From Cohaesibacter sp. (GTDB lineage: Bacteria > Pseudomonadota > Alphaproteobacteria > Rhizobiales > Cohaesibacteraceae), in the NCBI GenBank assembly GCA_025210795.1, contig JAOAQZ010000008.1:1-64000 (forward strand): a DNA stretch of 64,000 bases, in the 5' to 3' direction. Under the pieces are notes generated by a model. The model had not been told where the DNA came from. It saw only the letters and a program-made list of their open reading frames with translations, and searched no databases. The position numbers and the translations under genes were made by a program. Shown here one piece after another: positions 54,325 through 64,000 of this stretch (position 1 is the stretch's first letter; every line of letters starts with the position of its first letter).

Positions 54325-56181
54325 TTATTCTTCGATACGAACCAGACCGGTCAGATCACGAACAGCACCCTTATCAGCCGATGTCGCCATCAGGCCATAA
54401 GCCTCAAGAGAGCGGGAGACAATCCGCTCGCGTTTTTCTGCGGGCTTCCAAGCGTCTTTCCCTTTGGCGACCATAGCAGCGCGGCGCTCGGCGAGAATCT
54501 CATCAGACACAACCGCTTCCATAATGCGGTTTGGAATATCGATATTGATGATATCCCCCTCTTCAACCAGACCAATCGCGCCACCGGATGCTGCCTCAGG
54601 AGAGACATGGCCAATAGACAGGCCGGATGTGCCGCCAGAGAAACGACCATCGGTGATCAAAGCGCATTCCTTGCCAAGCCCCATGGCTTTAAGGAACGAG
54701 GTTGGATAGAGCATTTCCTGCATGCCGGGACCACCGCGCGGGCCTTCATAGCGGATCAGAACCACATCACCTGACTGGATCTTATTGGTGGTAATCGCCT
54801 TGACCGCCGCATCCTGACTTTCAAAAATGCGGGCCGGACCAGAGAATTTCAAAATGCTCTCATCCACCCCAGCTGTCTTCACAATACAGCCATCCTTGGC
54901 AATATTGCCAAACAGAACCGCAAGGCCACCATCCTGACTATAGGCATTTTCCTTGTTGCGGATACAGCCAGCTTCACGGTCCATATCCAGGTCTTTATAG
55001 CGCTTGGCCTGCGAGAAAGCCTCAGTGGTGCGCACGCCGCCGGGCGCTGCACTATAAAGCGTCTTCACGTCATCAGAAGGGTTGCGCATAATATCAAAGG
55101 CATCAATTGCCTCGCCCATGCTTGGCAGATGAACGGTGGAGCAATCGCGGTGAATAAGACCAGCCCGATCCAGCTCACCCAAAATACCCATAATGCCGCC
55201 AGCCCGATGACAATTCTCGATATGATATTTCTGCGTCATCGGCGCAAGCTTACAAATAGACGGCACAGAGCGGGACAGACGGTCAATATCTGACATGGAG
55301 AAATCAATCTCCCCTTCTCGCGCAATGGCAAGAATATGCAGAACGGTATTGGTAGAGCCGCCCATGGCGATATCCAACGTCATGGCATTTTCAAACGCCT
55401 TGAAGTTGGCCACATTGCGCGGCAGAACGCTTTCATCCTCTTCCACATAATAACGCTTACACAGATCAACCGCAGTGCGCGCGGCTTCAAGGAACAACTC
55501 CTTACGGTCTGCATGGGTCGCAACAACGGTGCCGTTACCGGGCAAGGCAAAGCCAAGTGCTTCTGCAAGGCAGTTCATGGAATTGGCAGTAAACATGCCA
55601 GAGCAGGAGCCACATGTCGGGCAAGCTGCTTCTTCCACTTTCTGCACCATCTCGTCAGACACTTGCGGATCGGTGCCCATGACAATCGCATCAACCAGAT
55701 CAAGACCATGGTCAATGCCCTCAGTCCGGCCAGCTTCCATCGGACCACCAGAGACAAAGACCGCAGGAATGTTAAGGCGCATCGCCGCCATCAACATACC
55801 CGGCGTGATCTTGTCGCAGTTGGAAATACACACCAAGGCATCAGCACAATGGGCATTGGCCATATATTCCACACTATCAGCGATAATTTCGCGAGATGGC
55901 AGCGAATAGAGCATGCCGTCATGGCCCATGGCAATGCCATCATCCACGGCGATGGTATTCATTTCCTTGGCAATGCCGCCAGCCGCTTCAATCTCTCGCG
56001 CCACCATCTGACCAAGATCTTTAAGATGCACATGGCCCGGCACAAACTGGGTAAAGGAGTTACAGACGGCAATAATGGGCTTGCCGAAATCCTTGTTTTC
56101 CATGCCGGTTGCACGCCAGAGAGCGCGGGCACCAGCCATGTTGCGGCCATGGGTCGAAGTCTTGGAACGATAGTCTGGCAT
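54325..56181 (-). CDS. ilvD: Dihydroxy-acid dehydratase IlvD
   Basis: A 618-residue iron-sulfur dehydratase, the third step of valine/isoleucine (and leucine/pantothenate) synthesis. Cluster cysteines are visible in [15 protein letters not shown] and [19 protein letters not shown], and the C-terminal [20 protein letters not shown] motif is conserved. Length matches the 4Fe-4S bacterial type. The gene lies far from other ilv genes. It shares its strand with trpB but is separated from it by ~250 bases with a terminator. Confidence 0.95.
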   Translation of the reverse strand: MPDYRSKTSTHGRNMAGARALWRATGMENKDFGKPIIAVCNSFTQFVPGHVHLKDLGQMVAREIEAAGGIAKEMNTIAVDDGIAMGHDGMLYSLPSREIIADSVEYMANAHCADALVCISNCDKITPGMLMAAMRLNIPAVFVSGGPMEAGRTEGIDHGLDLVDAIVMGTDPQVSDEMVQKVEEAACPTCGSCSGMFTANSMNCLAEALGFALPGNGTVVATHADRKELFLEAARTAVDLCKRYYVEEDESVLPRNVANFKAFENAMTLDIAMGGSTNTVLHILAIAREGEIDFSMSDIDRLSRSVPSICKLAPMTQKYHIENCHRAGGIMGILGELDRAGLIHRDCSTVHLPSMGEAIDAFDIMRNPSDDVKTLYSAAPGGVRTTEAFSQAKRYKDLDMDREAGCIRNKENAYSQDGGLAVLFGNIAKDGCIVKTAGVDESILKFSGPARIFESQDAAVKAITTNKIQSGDVVLIRYEGPRGGPGMQEMLYPTSFLKAMGLGKECALITDGRFSGGTSGLSIGHVSPEAASGGAIGLVEEGDIINIDIPNRIMEAVVSDEILAERRAAMVAKGKDAWKPAEKRERIVSRSLEAYGLMATSADKGAVRDLTGLVRIEE

Positions 56182-56375
56182 TTCCTGATCCTTGTGGGAT
56201 ATTTCAAGCAGCTTTCGGGCGACCAGAGAGTCACCACCGAAAAGCTCATACGGTCACTTTGGTCCTACGGGGCATGCCCCAATCTGCCTCTGTCATAAAC
56301 CATTCAAGGAATGAGAGACAAACCATTTCTTTGAATTGATCGATCAATTCGGCTGATAAAAGAACAATAATCAAG

Positions 56376-56414
56376 AAAAATGGCGACCCTGTTTTGAACA
56401 GAACCGCCATTTTT
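56376..56414 (-). terminator. Rho-independent terminator after trpB
   Basis: AAAAATGGCG...CGCCATTTTT with an inner CTGTT/AACAG stem, so a two-tier hairpin with A/T runs, 20 bases past the trpB stop on the minus strand. Confidence 0.9.
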
Positions 56415-56433
56415 AAAAGAAGTCTATTGGAGC

Positions 56434-57645
56434 CTAGAGCTTGAAATCGTCACCAAAGCCGAACTTTTCGGTGACATAATCAATATCCTTGTCACCACGG
56501 CCAGACAGATTGACCAAAATGCTCTCGCCGGGATGAGACATAGCCATCTTCATGGCATAAGCCACAGCATGCGAGCTTTCCAGCGCAGGGATAATGCCCT
56601 CATAACGGCTCAGCGCATAAAAGGCCTTCAAGGTCTCTTCATCGCTGGCACTGCCATAATGCACTTTGCCAATGGTATGCAGATAGGAATGCTCAGGCCC
56701 GACACCGGGATAATCAAGGCCGGATGCAATGGAGTGAACCGGTGCCGGCTCGCCTTTGTCATCCTTGAGCATGATGCATTTAAAGCCGTGAATTTCGCCC
56801 GGCTCACCATAGGTGATGGTTGCGGCATGCTTGCCCAGCTCAGTGCCGGTGCCATGAGGCTCAACCCCGTGCAGCTTGACGTCTTCATTGTCGATAAAGC
56901 CTGAGAAAATACCCATGGCATTGGAGCCACCACCAACGCAGGCAACCACATGATCAGGATCATTGCCGGTCATCTCATGGAACTGGTCGCGCGCCTCATA
57001 GCCAAGCACTGACTGGAAATCACGCACCATTTTAGGGAAAGGATGCGGACCAACCACAGAGCCGATGGCATAGATGGCATCTTCAGTCTGCTCAAGATAG
57101 GACATGAAAGCAGAATCGACCGCTTCTTTAAGGGTCTTGGCACCAAAGCTTACCGGCACCACAGTGGCACCAAGCAATTTCATGCGCACCACATTGGGAT
57201 GTTCCTTGGCGATATCAACCTCACCCATATGGATTTCGCATTCCATACCAAAGTAAGCTGCAGCCGTTGCAAGAGCCACACCATGCTGGCCAGCACCGGT
57301 CTCAGCAATCAGCTTTTTCTTGCCCATAAATTTGGCCAAAAGCGCCTCACCCATGCAATGGTTCAGCTTGTGAGCGCCGGTATGGTTGAGATCTTCACGC
57401 TTGAGATAGATCTGCGCGCCACCCATCTCGATAGACAGGTTCTTGGCATGCTGCACCGGAGTTGGGCGACCCTGAAAATGCTTACGAATATAACGCAGCT
57501 CTGCAATATAGGAGCTGTCAACGCTCAGGCGCTCATAGGCTTCGCCAATTTCCTTAAAATGAGGCTCGAGTTGTGGCGGGATGAAGGCTCCACCAAAATC
57601 TCCAAAAAATCCATCTTTCGAAGGCATCGACTTCAAATAGCCCAT
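56434..57645 (-). CDS. trpB: Tryptophan synthase beta chain, stand-alone
   Basis: A 403-residue PLP enzyme joining indole and serine to make tryptophan. The PLP lysine is Lys93 ([13 protein letters not shown]), catalytic Glu is Glu115 (AETGAGQHG), the phosphate loop is VGGGSNAMG and the C-terminal [10 protein letters not shown] is intact. The N-terminus ([20 protein letters not shown]) differs from the usual GGRYVAETLMP form, and no trpA, trpF or trpC is adjacent, so this may be a second copy, for example for indole salvage. Start ATG 57645 with GGGAG upstream. Confidence 0.92.
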   Translation of the reverse strand: MGYLKSMPSKDGFFGDFGGAFIPPQLEPHFKEIGEAYERLSVDSSYIAELRYIRKHFQGRPTPVQHAKNLSIEMGGAQIYLKREDLNHTGAHKLNHCMGEALLAKFMGKKKLIAETGAGQHGVALATAAAYFGMECEIHMGEVDIAKEHPNVVRMKLLGATVVPVSFGAKTLKEAVDSAFMSYLEQTEDAIYAIGSVVGPHPFPKMVRDFQSVLGYEARDQFHEMTGNDPDHVVACVGGGSNAMGIFSGFIDNEDVKLHGVEPHGTGTELGKHAATITYGEPGEIHGFKCIMLKDDKGEPAPVHSIASGLDYPGVGPEHSYLHTIGKVHYGSASDEETLKAFYALSRYEGIIPALESSHAVAYAMKMAMSHPGESILVNLSGRGDKDIDYVTEKFGFGDDFKL

Positions 57646-58054
57646 ACGTTTTCTCCCAAACTTGTTATTCTGTGCCCATGCTCAGTGATGCATAGGCCTT
57701 AAGCTCCATTGGCGACAACCCTAGTGCAAACTGGATCCAATTGAAAAGGCCCCTATTGTGATAATTTTGAACACAAAGAAATAAACAGCCAAACCGCCCA
57801 CAAATCGGCACCGAACCGTCCCCAGTTTTAAGAATATTGCGACCCTTCAAAAGCCCAATTGCGACTTATTTTCACCATATGAAGCAACAAACTGTCAGAA
57901 ATTGCAAAAGCGGGAAAATTTCCTTGGACAGAACGCACCCTTTCCGCCATAAGCCTCTGACACTGGGCCCGACAAAGCCCATCCATCCCAACAAGGATCA
58001 TTCTGACGAAACAGCGAACAGGCTCAAAGCCTGACATATAGAGGGAAGACGCGG
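57646..58054. other. Divergent promoter region of trpB and speA
   Basis: About 410 bases. A short CAGGCT-CAA-AGCCTG dyad at 58019..58033 lies next to the speA ribosome site. I saw no leader peptide, tRNA or riboswitch I could recognise. The length leaves room for a long 5' leader of speA. Confidence 0.4.
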
Positions 58055-59953
58055 TTGAGCAATTCTGGACCTGACGCAATTTATGGCATTGAACGGTGGG
58101 GCAAAGACCTGTTCAAAGTCCTGGAAAATGGCAATATTGGCCTGATCACCCAGCATGATGAAACCACCACCATCACGGATCTGACCTCTATCCTGCATTC
58201 GTTGGAAGAGCGCGGCATTGCTTCGCCCATTTTGCTGCGCGTCGCCAACAATCTCAAAAGCCAGATCGACAAGATCAATAACGGCTTTCAGCACGCCATC
58301 AAAGAGCTCAATTACAAGAACAGCTATCGCGGCGTCTTTCCCGTCAAGGTCAATCAGCAGGCCCATGTGATCGAAAAGATCGTCGAATATGGCGCGCCTC
58401 ACCATTTTGGTCTGGAAGTGGGGTCAAAGCCAGAGCTGATCATCGCTCTTGGCCAATATCTGGCAAAGGAAAGCCTGCTCATCTGTAACGGCATCAAGGA
58501 TAGCGAGTTCATCTCCCTTGCCCTTCTGTCTCGCAAGCTTGGCTTTAACACCATTATTGTGCTGGAAAGCCTCTCTGAGCTGGAACTGGTTCTGGAAGCC
58601 TCCAAGCGCCTTGATATCCGCCCTGCTCTTGGCATCCGCATCAAGCTTAACAACCGCATCACCGGCAACTGGGCCAGTTCTTCCGGGGACCGCTCCGCCT
58701 TTGGCCTGTCCGCGCCCGATGTTTTGCATGTGATTGATCGCCTGAAAGAGGAAAGCTATCTCGATTGCCTGCAATTGCAGCATTTCCATTTGGGCAGTCA
58801 GGTGCCGGACATTCTCGATGTCCGCCGCTCCACAGCCGAGGCTTGCCGCTTCTTTGTTGAATTGCGCCGCGAGGGTGCCCCGCTCAAATATATTGATCTG
58901 GGCGGCGGCCTTGGCATTGATTATACGGGTGAGCACAAATCCACCGAAAACTCCATCAACTACACCACTGGCGAATATTGCATGAATATCGTCGAAGCGG
59001 TCAAAAATACGATGGATGACGCCGGTGAAGAGCATCCGATCATCGTCACCGAAAGTGGCCGCGCCACAGTTGCCTATTCGTCGATGCTTTTGTTCAACAT
59101 CCTTGATGTCACCCATTATGAGGATAAGGAACCCATCGAGATCGGCGAAGATGATCTGCGCTCGGTGCGCGATATGCGCGATGTTGAAAGCTATCTGACC
59201 CCTGCGCGCCTGCAGGAATGCCTCAATGATGTGACCTTCTATCGCGACGAAGTGCGGCGTAATTTCGGTCGCGGCGAAATTGGCTTGAGAGATCTGGTCA
59301 AGGCAGAGCGGCTTTATATGCATCTCATTACCAAGATGCGCAAAGTTGCCAAAAGCGACGAATGGATTTCAGAAGATGTTCTAAGCGCTCTTGAAAGCTC
59401 GGCTGACATCTATCATGCCAATTTCTCGCTTTTCCAAAGTCTGCCCGATGTCTGGGCCATTGATCAATTACATCCGATCATTCCCATCCAGCGCCTCAAC
59501 GAAGAGCCAACCCGTCGCGCCATCCTCTCGGACATTACCTGCGATAGTGATGGCAAGGTTGATCAGTTCGTGCTGGCGGATGGGGTCTCCAATTCCCTGC
59601 CTGTGCATGAGCTATCGGAAGGCGAGCATTACTCACTGGCCGTCTTCTTTGTCGGCGCCTATCAGGAAACGCTGGGCGATCTGCATAACCTGTTTGGGGA
59701 TACCAATGTGGCGACCATTGAAATCCGGCCAGACGGGGATTTCAGCCTCATCCACGAGGTAGAGGGCGACACCATCTCGGAAGTTCTGCGCTATGTGGAA
59801 TATGATCCGCTGGCCCTTACCAACTCCTTCAAGAAAATGGTTGAAGAGGCGGTTTCGAAAAAATCGCTGACCGTGAAGGAACGCAAAACCATCATGCTGG
59901 CTTTTAAAGACAGCATCAACGGCTATACTTATTTCGAACATTTCGAACACTAA
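58055..59953 (+). CDS. speA: Biosynthetic arginine decarboxylase SpeA
   Basis: A 632-residue PLP enzyme of the alanine-racemase-fold decarboxylases that turns arginine into agmatine. The PLP lysine is in YRGVFPVKVNQQ, near residue 98, HFHLGSQ near 248 and GGGLGIDY near 285 are conserved, and the catalytic CDSDG (ITCDSDGKVDQF) is near 487. Full length. Initiation is at TTG 58055 with GAGGGAA upstream; no ATG or GTG is better placed. First gene of a four-gene spermidine set. Confidence 0.94.
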   Translation: MSNSGPDAIYGIERWGKDLFKVLENGNIGLITQHDETTTITDLTSILHSLEERGIASPILLRVANNLKSQIDKINNGFQHAIKELNYKNSYRGVFPVKVNQQAHVIEKIVEYGAPHHFGLEVGSKPELIIALGQYLAKESLLICNGIKDSEFISLALLSRKLGFNTIIVLESLSELELVLEASKRLDIRPALGIRIKLNNRITGNWASSSGDRSAFGLSAPDVLHVIDRLKEESYLDCLQLQHFHLGSQVPDILDVRRSTAEACRFFVELRREGAPLKYIDLGGGLGIDYTGEHKSTENSINYTTGEYCMNIVEAVKNTMDDAGEEHPIIVTESGRATVAYSSMLLFNILDVTHYEDKEPIEIGEDDLRSVRDMRDVESYLTPARLQECLNDVTFYRDEVRRNFGRGEIGLRDLVKAERLYMHLITKMRKVAKSDEWISEDVLSALESSADIYHANFSLFQSLPDVWAIDQLHPIIPIQRLNEEPTRRAILSDITCDSDGKVDQFVLADGVSNSLPVHELSEGEHYSLAVFFVGAYQETLGDLHNLFGDTNVATIEIRPDGDFSLIHEVEGDTISEVLRYVEYDPLALTNSFKKMVEEAVSKKSLTVKERKTIMLAFKDSINGYTYFEHFEH

Positions 59954-59997
59954 TCTTCGTTGGGGAAGTCCCTTTCCTCCCTTTAAGAAGGACAACA

Positions 59998-61206
59998 ATG
60001 ATGAACAAGGTTCTTGTTATTGGCGCAGGCGGCGTTGGCTCCGTCGTCATCCATAAAATGGCTCAACTCCCCGAGATTTTCGGAGAGATCACGCTGGCCA
60101 GCCGCCGCCGGTTCAAATGCGATGAAATCGCAGCCGACGTAAAAAAACGCACCGGCATCGAGGTCAAAACCGCAGAAGTGGACGCCGATGACAGCGAGGC
60201 AACCGCCGAGCTGATCCGCGCAACTGGCGCTACCCTCGTGGTCAATGTGGCACTTCCCTATCAGGATCTGACCATCATGGATGCCTGCCTTGCCACAGGC
60301 ACCCATTATCTCGACACCGCCAATTACGAGCCGCGCGACGAAGCCAAGTTCGAATATCACTGGCAGTGGGCCTATCAGCAGCGCTTTAAAGAAGCTGGCC
60401 TGATGGCGCTTCTTGGCTCCGGCTTTGACCCTGGCGTCACCAACGTCTTTACTGCTCACGCCAAAAAGCACCTGTTGGATCGCATCGACACGCTTGATAT
60501 TCTCGATTGCAATGGCGGCGACCATGGCCAGCATTTCGCCACCAACTTCAACCCAGAAATCAACATCCGCGAAGTCACCGCCGATGTAAAACATTGGGAA
60601 AATGGCGAATGGGTGGTCACCCCTGCCATGTCAAACAAGCAGGCCTTTGATTTCCCCGTCGTCGGCGAGCGCAATATGTATCAGATGTATCACGAAGAGC
60701 TGGAAAGCCTCTCCAAACATCTGCCGGAAATCAAGCGCGCCCGCTTCTGGATGACCTTTGGCGATGCCTATATCAAGCATCTGGAAGTGCTGCAAAATGT
60801 CGGCATGACCCGCATTGATCCGGTCATCTATGAAGGCAAGGAAATCATCCCGCTGCAATTCCTCAAGGCTGTTCTGCCAAATCCGGGTGATCTGGGCAAA
60901 ACCACCAAAGGCAAAACCTGCATCGGCAACATCATGACGGGCGAGAAAGACGGCAAGGAAAAGACCGTCTATGTCTATAATATCTGCGATCATGAAGACT
61001 GCTTTGCCGAGGTTGGCTCCCAGGCCGTTTCCTACACCACCGGCGTGCCCGCGATGATTGGTGCCGCCTTGATGCTGACCGGCAAATGGTCCGGTGAAGG
61101 TGTCTTTAACATGGAACAGCTCGACCCGGATCCGTTTATGCATATGCTCAACAAGCATGGCCTGCCGTGGCAGGTAACCGATCTGGACAAGCCTCTGGAT
61201 TTCTAA
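59998..61206 (+). CDS. Carboxynorspermidine/carboxyspermidine synthase
   Basis: A 402-residue saccharopine-dehydrogenase-like enzyme that reductively condenses aspartate semialdehyde with putrescine (or diaminopropane), using NADPH, to carboxy(nor)spermidine. Visible: Rossmann motif VLVIGAGGVGSVVIHKMAQ at residues 4-22, ALPYQDLTIMDACLATGTHYLDTANYEP (key residues for this branch) near 85, and GSGFDPGVTNVF near 140. Two tandem ATG codons start it. Same strand as speA, 44 bases away. Confidence 0.94.
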   Translation: MMNKVLVIGAGGVGSVVIHKMAQLPEIFGEITLASRRRFKCDEIAADVKKRTGIEVKTAEVDADDSEATAELIRATGATLVVNVALPYQDLTIMDACLATGTHYLDTANYEPRDEAKFEYHWQWAYQQRFKEAGLMALLGSGFDPGVTNVFTAHAKKHLLDRIDTLDILDCNGGDHGQHFATNFNPEINIREVTADVKHWENGEWVVTPAMSNKQAFDFPVVGERNMYQMYHEELESLSKHLPEIKRARFWMTFGDAYIKHLEVLQNVGMTRIDPVIYEGKEIIPLQFLKAVLPNPGDLGKTTKGKTCIGNIMTGEKDGKEKTVYVYNICDHEDCFAEVGSQAVSYTTGVPAMIGAALMLTGKWSGEGVFNMEQLDPDPFMHMLNKHGLPWQVTDLDKPLDF

Positions 61207-61220
61207 TCTGCATACCATCC

Positions 61221-61250
61221 AAGGGCTCGAACTTTCCGAGCCCTTCTTCT
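61221..61250 (+). terminator. Terminator-like hairpin between the synthase and nspC
   Basis: AAGGGCTCG-AACTTTC-CGAGCCCTT, nine-base arms followed by a C/T-rich TTCTTCTTT. Probably a partial terminator or attenuator, since the genes belong to one pathway. Confidence 0.6.
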
Positions 61251-61281
61251 TTAAAGGCCATCAGGAAAAGCGGGAACAGGC

Positions 61282-62481
61282 ATGAGCGATACTCCCATCA
61301 TGGAAACACAGGCAGGCGATGCCGGAGCGTTTCGCCAGTTTGACCTCAACCGTGTCCCAAGCCCTTGCTTTGTGGTCGATAAAGCCGCCATCCGCCGCAA
61401 TCTTGGCATTCTGGCCGATATCGGCAAAAGAGCCGATGTCAAAATCCTCTCAGCTCTGAAAGCCTTCTCCTGTTGGTCTCTGGGAGATGTGATTTCCGAC
61501 CATCTCGATGGCACCTGCGCTTCCGGCCTGTGGGAGGCAATGCTGGCGCGCGAACATTATAAGGGCGAGCTTGCCACCTATTCAGCCGCTTTCAAGAAAA
61601 GCGAAATGCCCCAATTGCTGGCGCTATCTGATCATCTCATTTTCAATAGCCCCCACCAGCTGGATCGCTTTAAAGAAGAAATCAAGGCCGCACAGGATGC
61701 AGACCATGCGCCTGACTTCGGCCTTCGCATCAATCCCGAACATTCCGAAGGCGAGATTGAAAAATACGACCCCTGCGCTGCAGGCTCCCGCCTTGGCACG
61801 CCCATCTCCCAGCTAAAGGATGCAGACCTCTCCCGATTTGATGGCCTTCACATCCATAGCCTGTGCGAGCAGGATTTCAGGCCCCTTGAGCGCACATGGC
61901 AGGCGATAGAAGAGCAAGTCGCTCCATGGCTCTCTCATATGAAATGGCTCAATTTTGGTGGCGGTCATCATATCACCCGCGATGATTATCAGCGCGATGA
62001 ACTGGTGGCGTTCCTTAAAGACATCAAAACAAGATATGATGTCGAAATCTATCTCGAACCCGGTGAAGCCGTGGCGCTGGATGCCGGTATTCTGATTGGC
62101 GAAGTGCTCGATATCACAAAAAATGGTGCAACTGATCTGGCCATCCTTGATCTTTCCGCCACCTGTCATATGCCTGATGTCATCGAAGCCCCCTACCGCC
62201 CAGCCCTTTTGGGAGAGGCAGAGGGCAGCGAAAGCCTTACCTATCGTCTTGGCGGCCCTTCCTGCCTTGCAGGCGACGTCATCGGAGATTATCACTTTGC
62301 CACTCCGCTGCAGGTGGGTGACCGCATCGCTTTTCTCGATCAAGCCCATTATTCCATGGTCAAAACCAACACCTTTAACGGGGTTCAGCTCCCCTCCATC
62401 GCTCTTTGGGACAGCGAAGGCGACGCGCTCGATATAATCAAGCGCTTTGGCTATGAAACCTTCCGCGACCGCCTGTCCTGA
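61282..62481 (+). CDS. nspC: Carboxynorspermidine decarboxylase NspC
   Basis: A 399-residue PLP decarboxylase that removes the carboxyl from carboxy(nor)spermidine to release spermidine or norspermidine. The PLP lysine is in LSALKAFSCWS near residue 58, HIHSLCEQDF near 190, NFGGGHHIT near 230 and YLEPGEAV near 257; the C-terminal LGGPSCLAGDVIGDY is the CDSxD-like region of this group. Start ATG 61282 with a GGAACAGGC leader. Pairs with the synthase upstream. Confidence 0.94.
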   Translation: MSDTPIMETQAGDAGAFRQFDLNRVPSPCFVVDKAAIRRNLGILADIGKRADVKILSALKAFSCWSLGDVISDHLDGTCASGLWEAMLAREHYKGELATYSAAFKKSEMPQLLALSDHLIFNSPHQLDRFKEEIKAAQDADHAPDFGLRINPEHSEGEIEKYDPCAAGSRLGTPISQLKDADLSRFDGLHIHSLCEQDFRPLERTWQAIEEQVAPWLSHMKWLNFGGGHHITRDDYQRDELVAFLKDIKTRYDVEIYLEPGEAVALDAGILIGEVLDITKNGATDLAILDLSATCHMPDVIEAPYRPALLGEAEGSESLTYRLGGPSCLAGDVIGDYHFATPLQVGDRIAFLDQAHYSMVKTNTFNGVQLPSIALWDSEGDALDIIKRFGYETFRDRLS

Positions 62482-62505
62482 TCCTTGCACAAGAAAGACA
62501 GACCA

Positions 62506-63387
62506 ATGACCAATCTGACCTATCCCGCCTTTCTTGGCTCGGAACTGAGCAAAGAGGAAAGCAATCCTGAAACTGCCCTCTTTCATGTAATCCCATGCCC
62601 CTTAGAGAAAACCGTTTCTTACGGCTCTGGTACTGGTGCTGGCCCGTCCGCCTTGCTGGAAGCCAGTCAGGAGCTGGAGCGGTTTGATGGCACAGGCTTC
62701 CCGCTAGAGCATGGCATCACCACCACAGCCTCCATCAATTGCAATCAGGCTATCGAAGAAGCAATGGCTGATCTGCGTGCCCTGACCGGCTCCATTGCCG
62801 CAAAGGGGAAAATCCCTGTCACCCTTGGCGGCGAACATAGCCTGACCTATGGAGCGGTTATGGGAGTGGTGGACGCCCTTCAAAAGCCCGTTGGTATCAT
62901 CCAGATCGACGCCCATGCAGATCTTCGTGTGGCCTATCAGGGCTACAAACATTCCCATGCCTCTGTTATGCATTTGCTAGCCGTGGAAGAAGGCCTGCCG
63001 CTCATGCAATTTGGTATTCGCGCCCTCTGCATCGAGGAGCATGAAAGCCGCCTTAGCAAGCCGCATATCCACTTTGTCGATGGGGAAGAGCTGGTCACCG
63101 GCAACATCCAAAGCTATGATCTTCCTGATGATTTCCCTCAAGATGTCTATATCACCTTTGATGTCGATGGTCTGGACCCCTCTATCATGCCAGCAACCGG
63201 CACTCCGGTGCCGGGTGGCCTTGCCTATTATCAGAGCCTCAATCTCATCCGCCATGCTCTTAACGGCCGCCGCTGCGTGGGGATGGATATTGTGGAACTG
63301 GCACCCTTTGGCGATCAATGGGCATGGGACTTTACCGCAGCCAATCTTACCTATCGCCTGATGGGCCTTGCCGCCCAGTCAAAATAA
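62506..63387 (+). CDS. speB: Agmatinase SpeB (ureohydrolase)
   Basis: A 293-residue Mn-dependent ureohydrolase that splits agmatine to putrescine and urea. The metal ligands are visible: GGEHSLTYG, IDAHADLR and FDVDGLDPSIMPATGTPVPGG (Asp, Asp; the last residues are the family signature). With SpeA, the carboxyspermidine synthase and NspC the window covers arginine to spermidine. ATG 62506 is chosen over an in-frame TTG at 62485 because of family length. Confidence 0.93.
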   Translation: MTNLTYPAFLGSELSKEESNPETALFHVIPCPLEKTVSYGSGTGAGPSALLEASQELERFDGTGFPLEHGITTTASINCNQAIEEAMADLRALTGSIAAKGKIPVTLGGEHSLTYGAVMGVVDALQKPVGIIQIDAHADLRVAYQGYKHSHASVMHLLAVEEGLPLMQFGIRALCIEEHESRLSKPHIHFVDGEELVTGNIQSYDLPDDFPQDVYITFDVDGLDPSIMPATGTPVPGGLAYYQSLNLIRHALNGRRCVGMDIVELAPFGDQWAWDFTAANLTYRLMGLAAQSK

Positions 63388-63436
63388 GCCTGTCAAGATA
63401 GATAACTAGGCATAGGTCGGCTCTTTGGCAAAGAGA

Positions 63437-63865
63437 TCAGTCCTCCAGCACGCCAATCTCTATGCCGCATTCTTTTAAAATCTGCTCGCTGCGCGTTGTA
63501 TCAAAGCGCGCAGCAATCCCCTCATTATGCCGCCAGATCACGCGCGCAACCCCAAGTTGGGCGAGATTTTTCGCGCATTCCTTACAAGGGGGATGGGTAA
63601 TATAAACGCTATATCCCTTGATCGGCTCATGGGCAGAAAAAGCGGCATTCATTTCGGCATGGATCACCCGATCATATTTCTCTGACCGATCCTCATAATA
63701 GTCCGGCACATCCTCCATCCGTCGCGGAAAGCCGTTATAGCCAACCGCGGCAATGGTCTTGTCCGGCCGGCAAATAGCTGCCCCCACCTTGGTGGATGGA
63801 TCCCGACTGCGTTTGGCCGCCTGCTCGGCAAAGCCCATCATCCATTCATCAAAACCTGGCCGCAT
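63437..63865 (-). CDS. dCMP/cytidine deaminase, ComEB type
   Basis: A 142-residue zinc-dependent nucleotide deaminase. The zinc and catalytic residues are in VIHAEMNAAF (His, Glu) and HPPCKECAKNLAQ (two Cys). The SRDPSTKVGAAI segment near residue 22 is typical of dCMP deaminases (ComEB), which produce dUMP for thymidylate. Convergent with speB and not linked functionally. Full family length. Confidence 0.92.
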   Translation of the reverse strand: MRPGFDEWMMGFAEQAAKRSRDPSTKVGAAICRPDKTIAAVGYNGFPRRMEDVPDYYEDRSEKYDRVIHAEMNAAFSAHEPIKGYSVYITHPPCKECAKNLAQLGVARVIWRHNEGIAARFDTTRSEQILKECGIEIGVLED

Positions 63866-64000
63866 GATCTGTGTCTCCCAACTGCATTTTTGAAAAGACT
63901 AAAGCTTTTCTTAGCAGATAGAAATCCTTCATATGACACAAACTATTCAACGCCAAAGTCAAAAAATGCCAAACAACGCTTTCTGTCATAAGCGCGTAAC
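63866..64000. other. Intergenic region at the right edge
   Basis: Upstream region of the deaminase gene. A frame opening with ATG at 63933 on the plus strand runs off the window edge but has no clear ribosome site and no family resemblance. Confidence 0.35.

Noticed and set aside
63933..64000. Possible gene start running off the right edge
   Set aside because: Only 22 codons visible, no ribosome site, no similarity.

Overview
The window is chromosomal DNA of a motile, free-living (probably marine) alphaproteobacterium. The main evidence is a CtrA/ChpT/SciP cell-cycle set beside flagellar and chemotaxis operons, clustered GANTC sites (the CcrM methylation motif) ahead of ctrA, TTAA-N7-TTAA CtrA boxes ahead of fliF, an EipA (DUF1134) protein, and a bkd operon with roughly balanced base composition. 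Gene order (fliK-flgD-sciP-fliFGHN-flbD-flhA; fliI-fliJ next to ctrA; chpT next to a cheA that carries a receiver domain) suggests a Rhodospirillales-type lineage such as Terasakiella, Thalassospira or Magnetospirillum relatives. That placement is an inference. I saw no rRNA, tRNA, IS element, prophage or CRISPR array.

Layout. 1-9.8 kb: an edge-truncated MFS transporter behind a CsoR/FrmR-type metal regulator with a C-rich/G-rich palindrome, a DUF188 protein, an iron-type alcohol dehydrogenase, a complete Mn/Fe ABC importer (sitABCD type) with a palindromic operator candidate, a DMT transporter, CysQ and an RluA-type pseudouridine synthase. 9.9-15.5 kb: a bkd (branched-chain 2-oxoacid dehydrogenase) operon E1alpha-E1beta-E2-E3 and a small secreted Cys-rich protein. 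16-23.8 kb: an acetate-type sodium symporter pair (DUF4212 + ActP-like), a cNMP/CBS/DUF294 regulator, an unknown membrane protein, a single-domain response regulator and an unusual membrane pseudo-histidine-kinase fused to a DnaQ-like 3'-5' exonuclease. 23.8-27.6 kb: a second DMT transporter, a HerA-like ATPase and mnmA.

27.9-41.4 kb: flagellar genes fliK-flgD, sciP, then fliF-fliG-fliH-fliN-flbD-flhA behind two CtrA boxes. An AT-rich gene with a PD-(D/E)XK nuclease signature sits directly behind flhA, followed by convergent pqiA-like and fliJ-fliI genes. 42.7-43.8 kb: ctrA with a methylation-rich promoter. 44-51 kb (minus): cheA-cheW-cheY-cheB-cheR preceded by chpT. 51-54.3 kb: a YHS-domain protein, eipA and a membrane-anchored coiled-coil protein. 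54.3-57.6 kb: ilvD and a stand-alone trpB. 58-63.4 kb: a complete route to spermidine (speA, carboxynorspermidine synthase and decarboxylase, speB), then a dCMP/cytidine deaminase.

Together the centre of the window links the cell-cycle regulator (CtrA, its phosphotransferase ChpT and its antagonist SciP) with early flagellar genes and their sigma-54 activator FlbD. The least explained parts are the actP-linked regulator/exonuclease cluster and the nuclease-like gene inserted after flhA.
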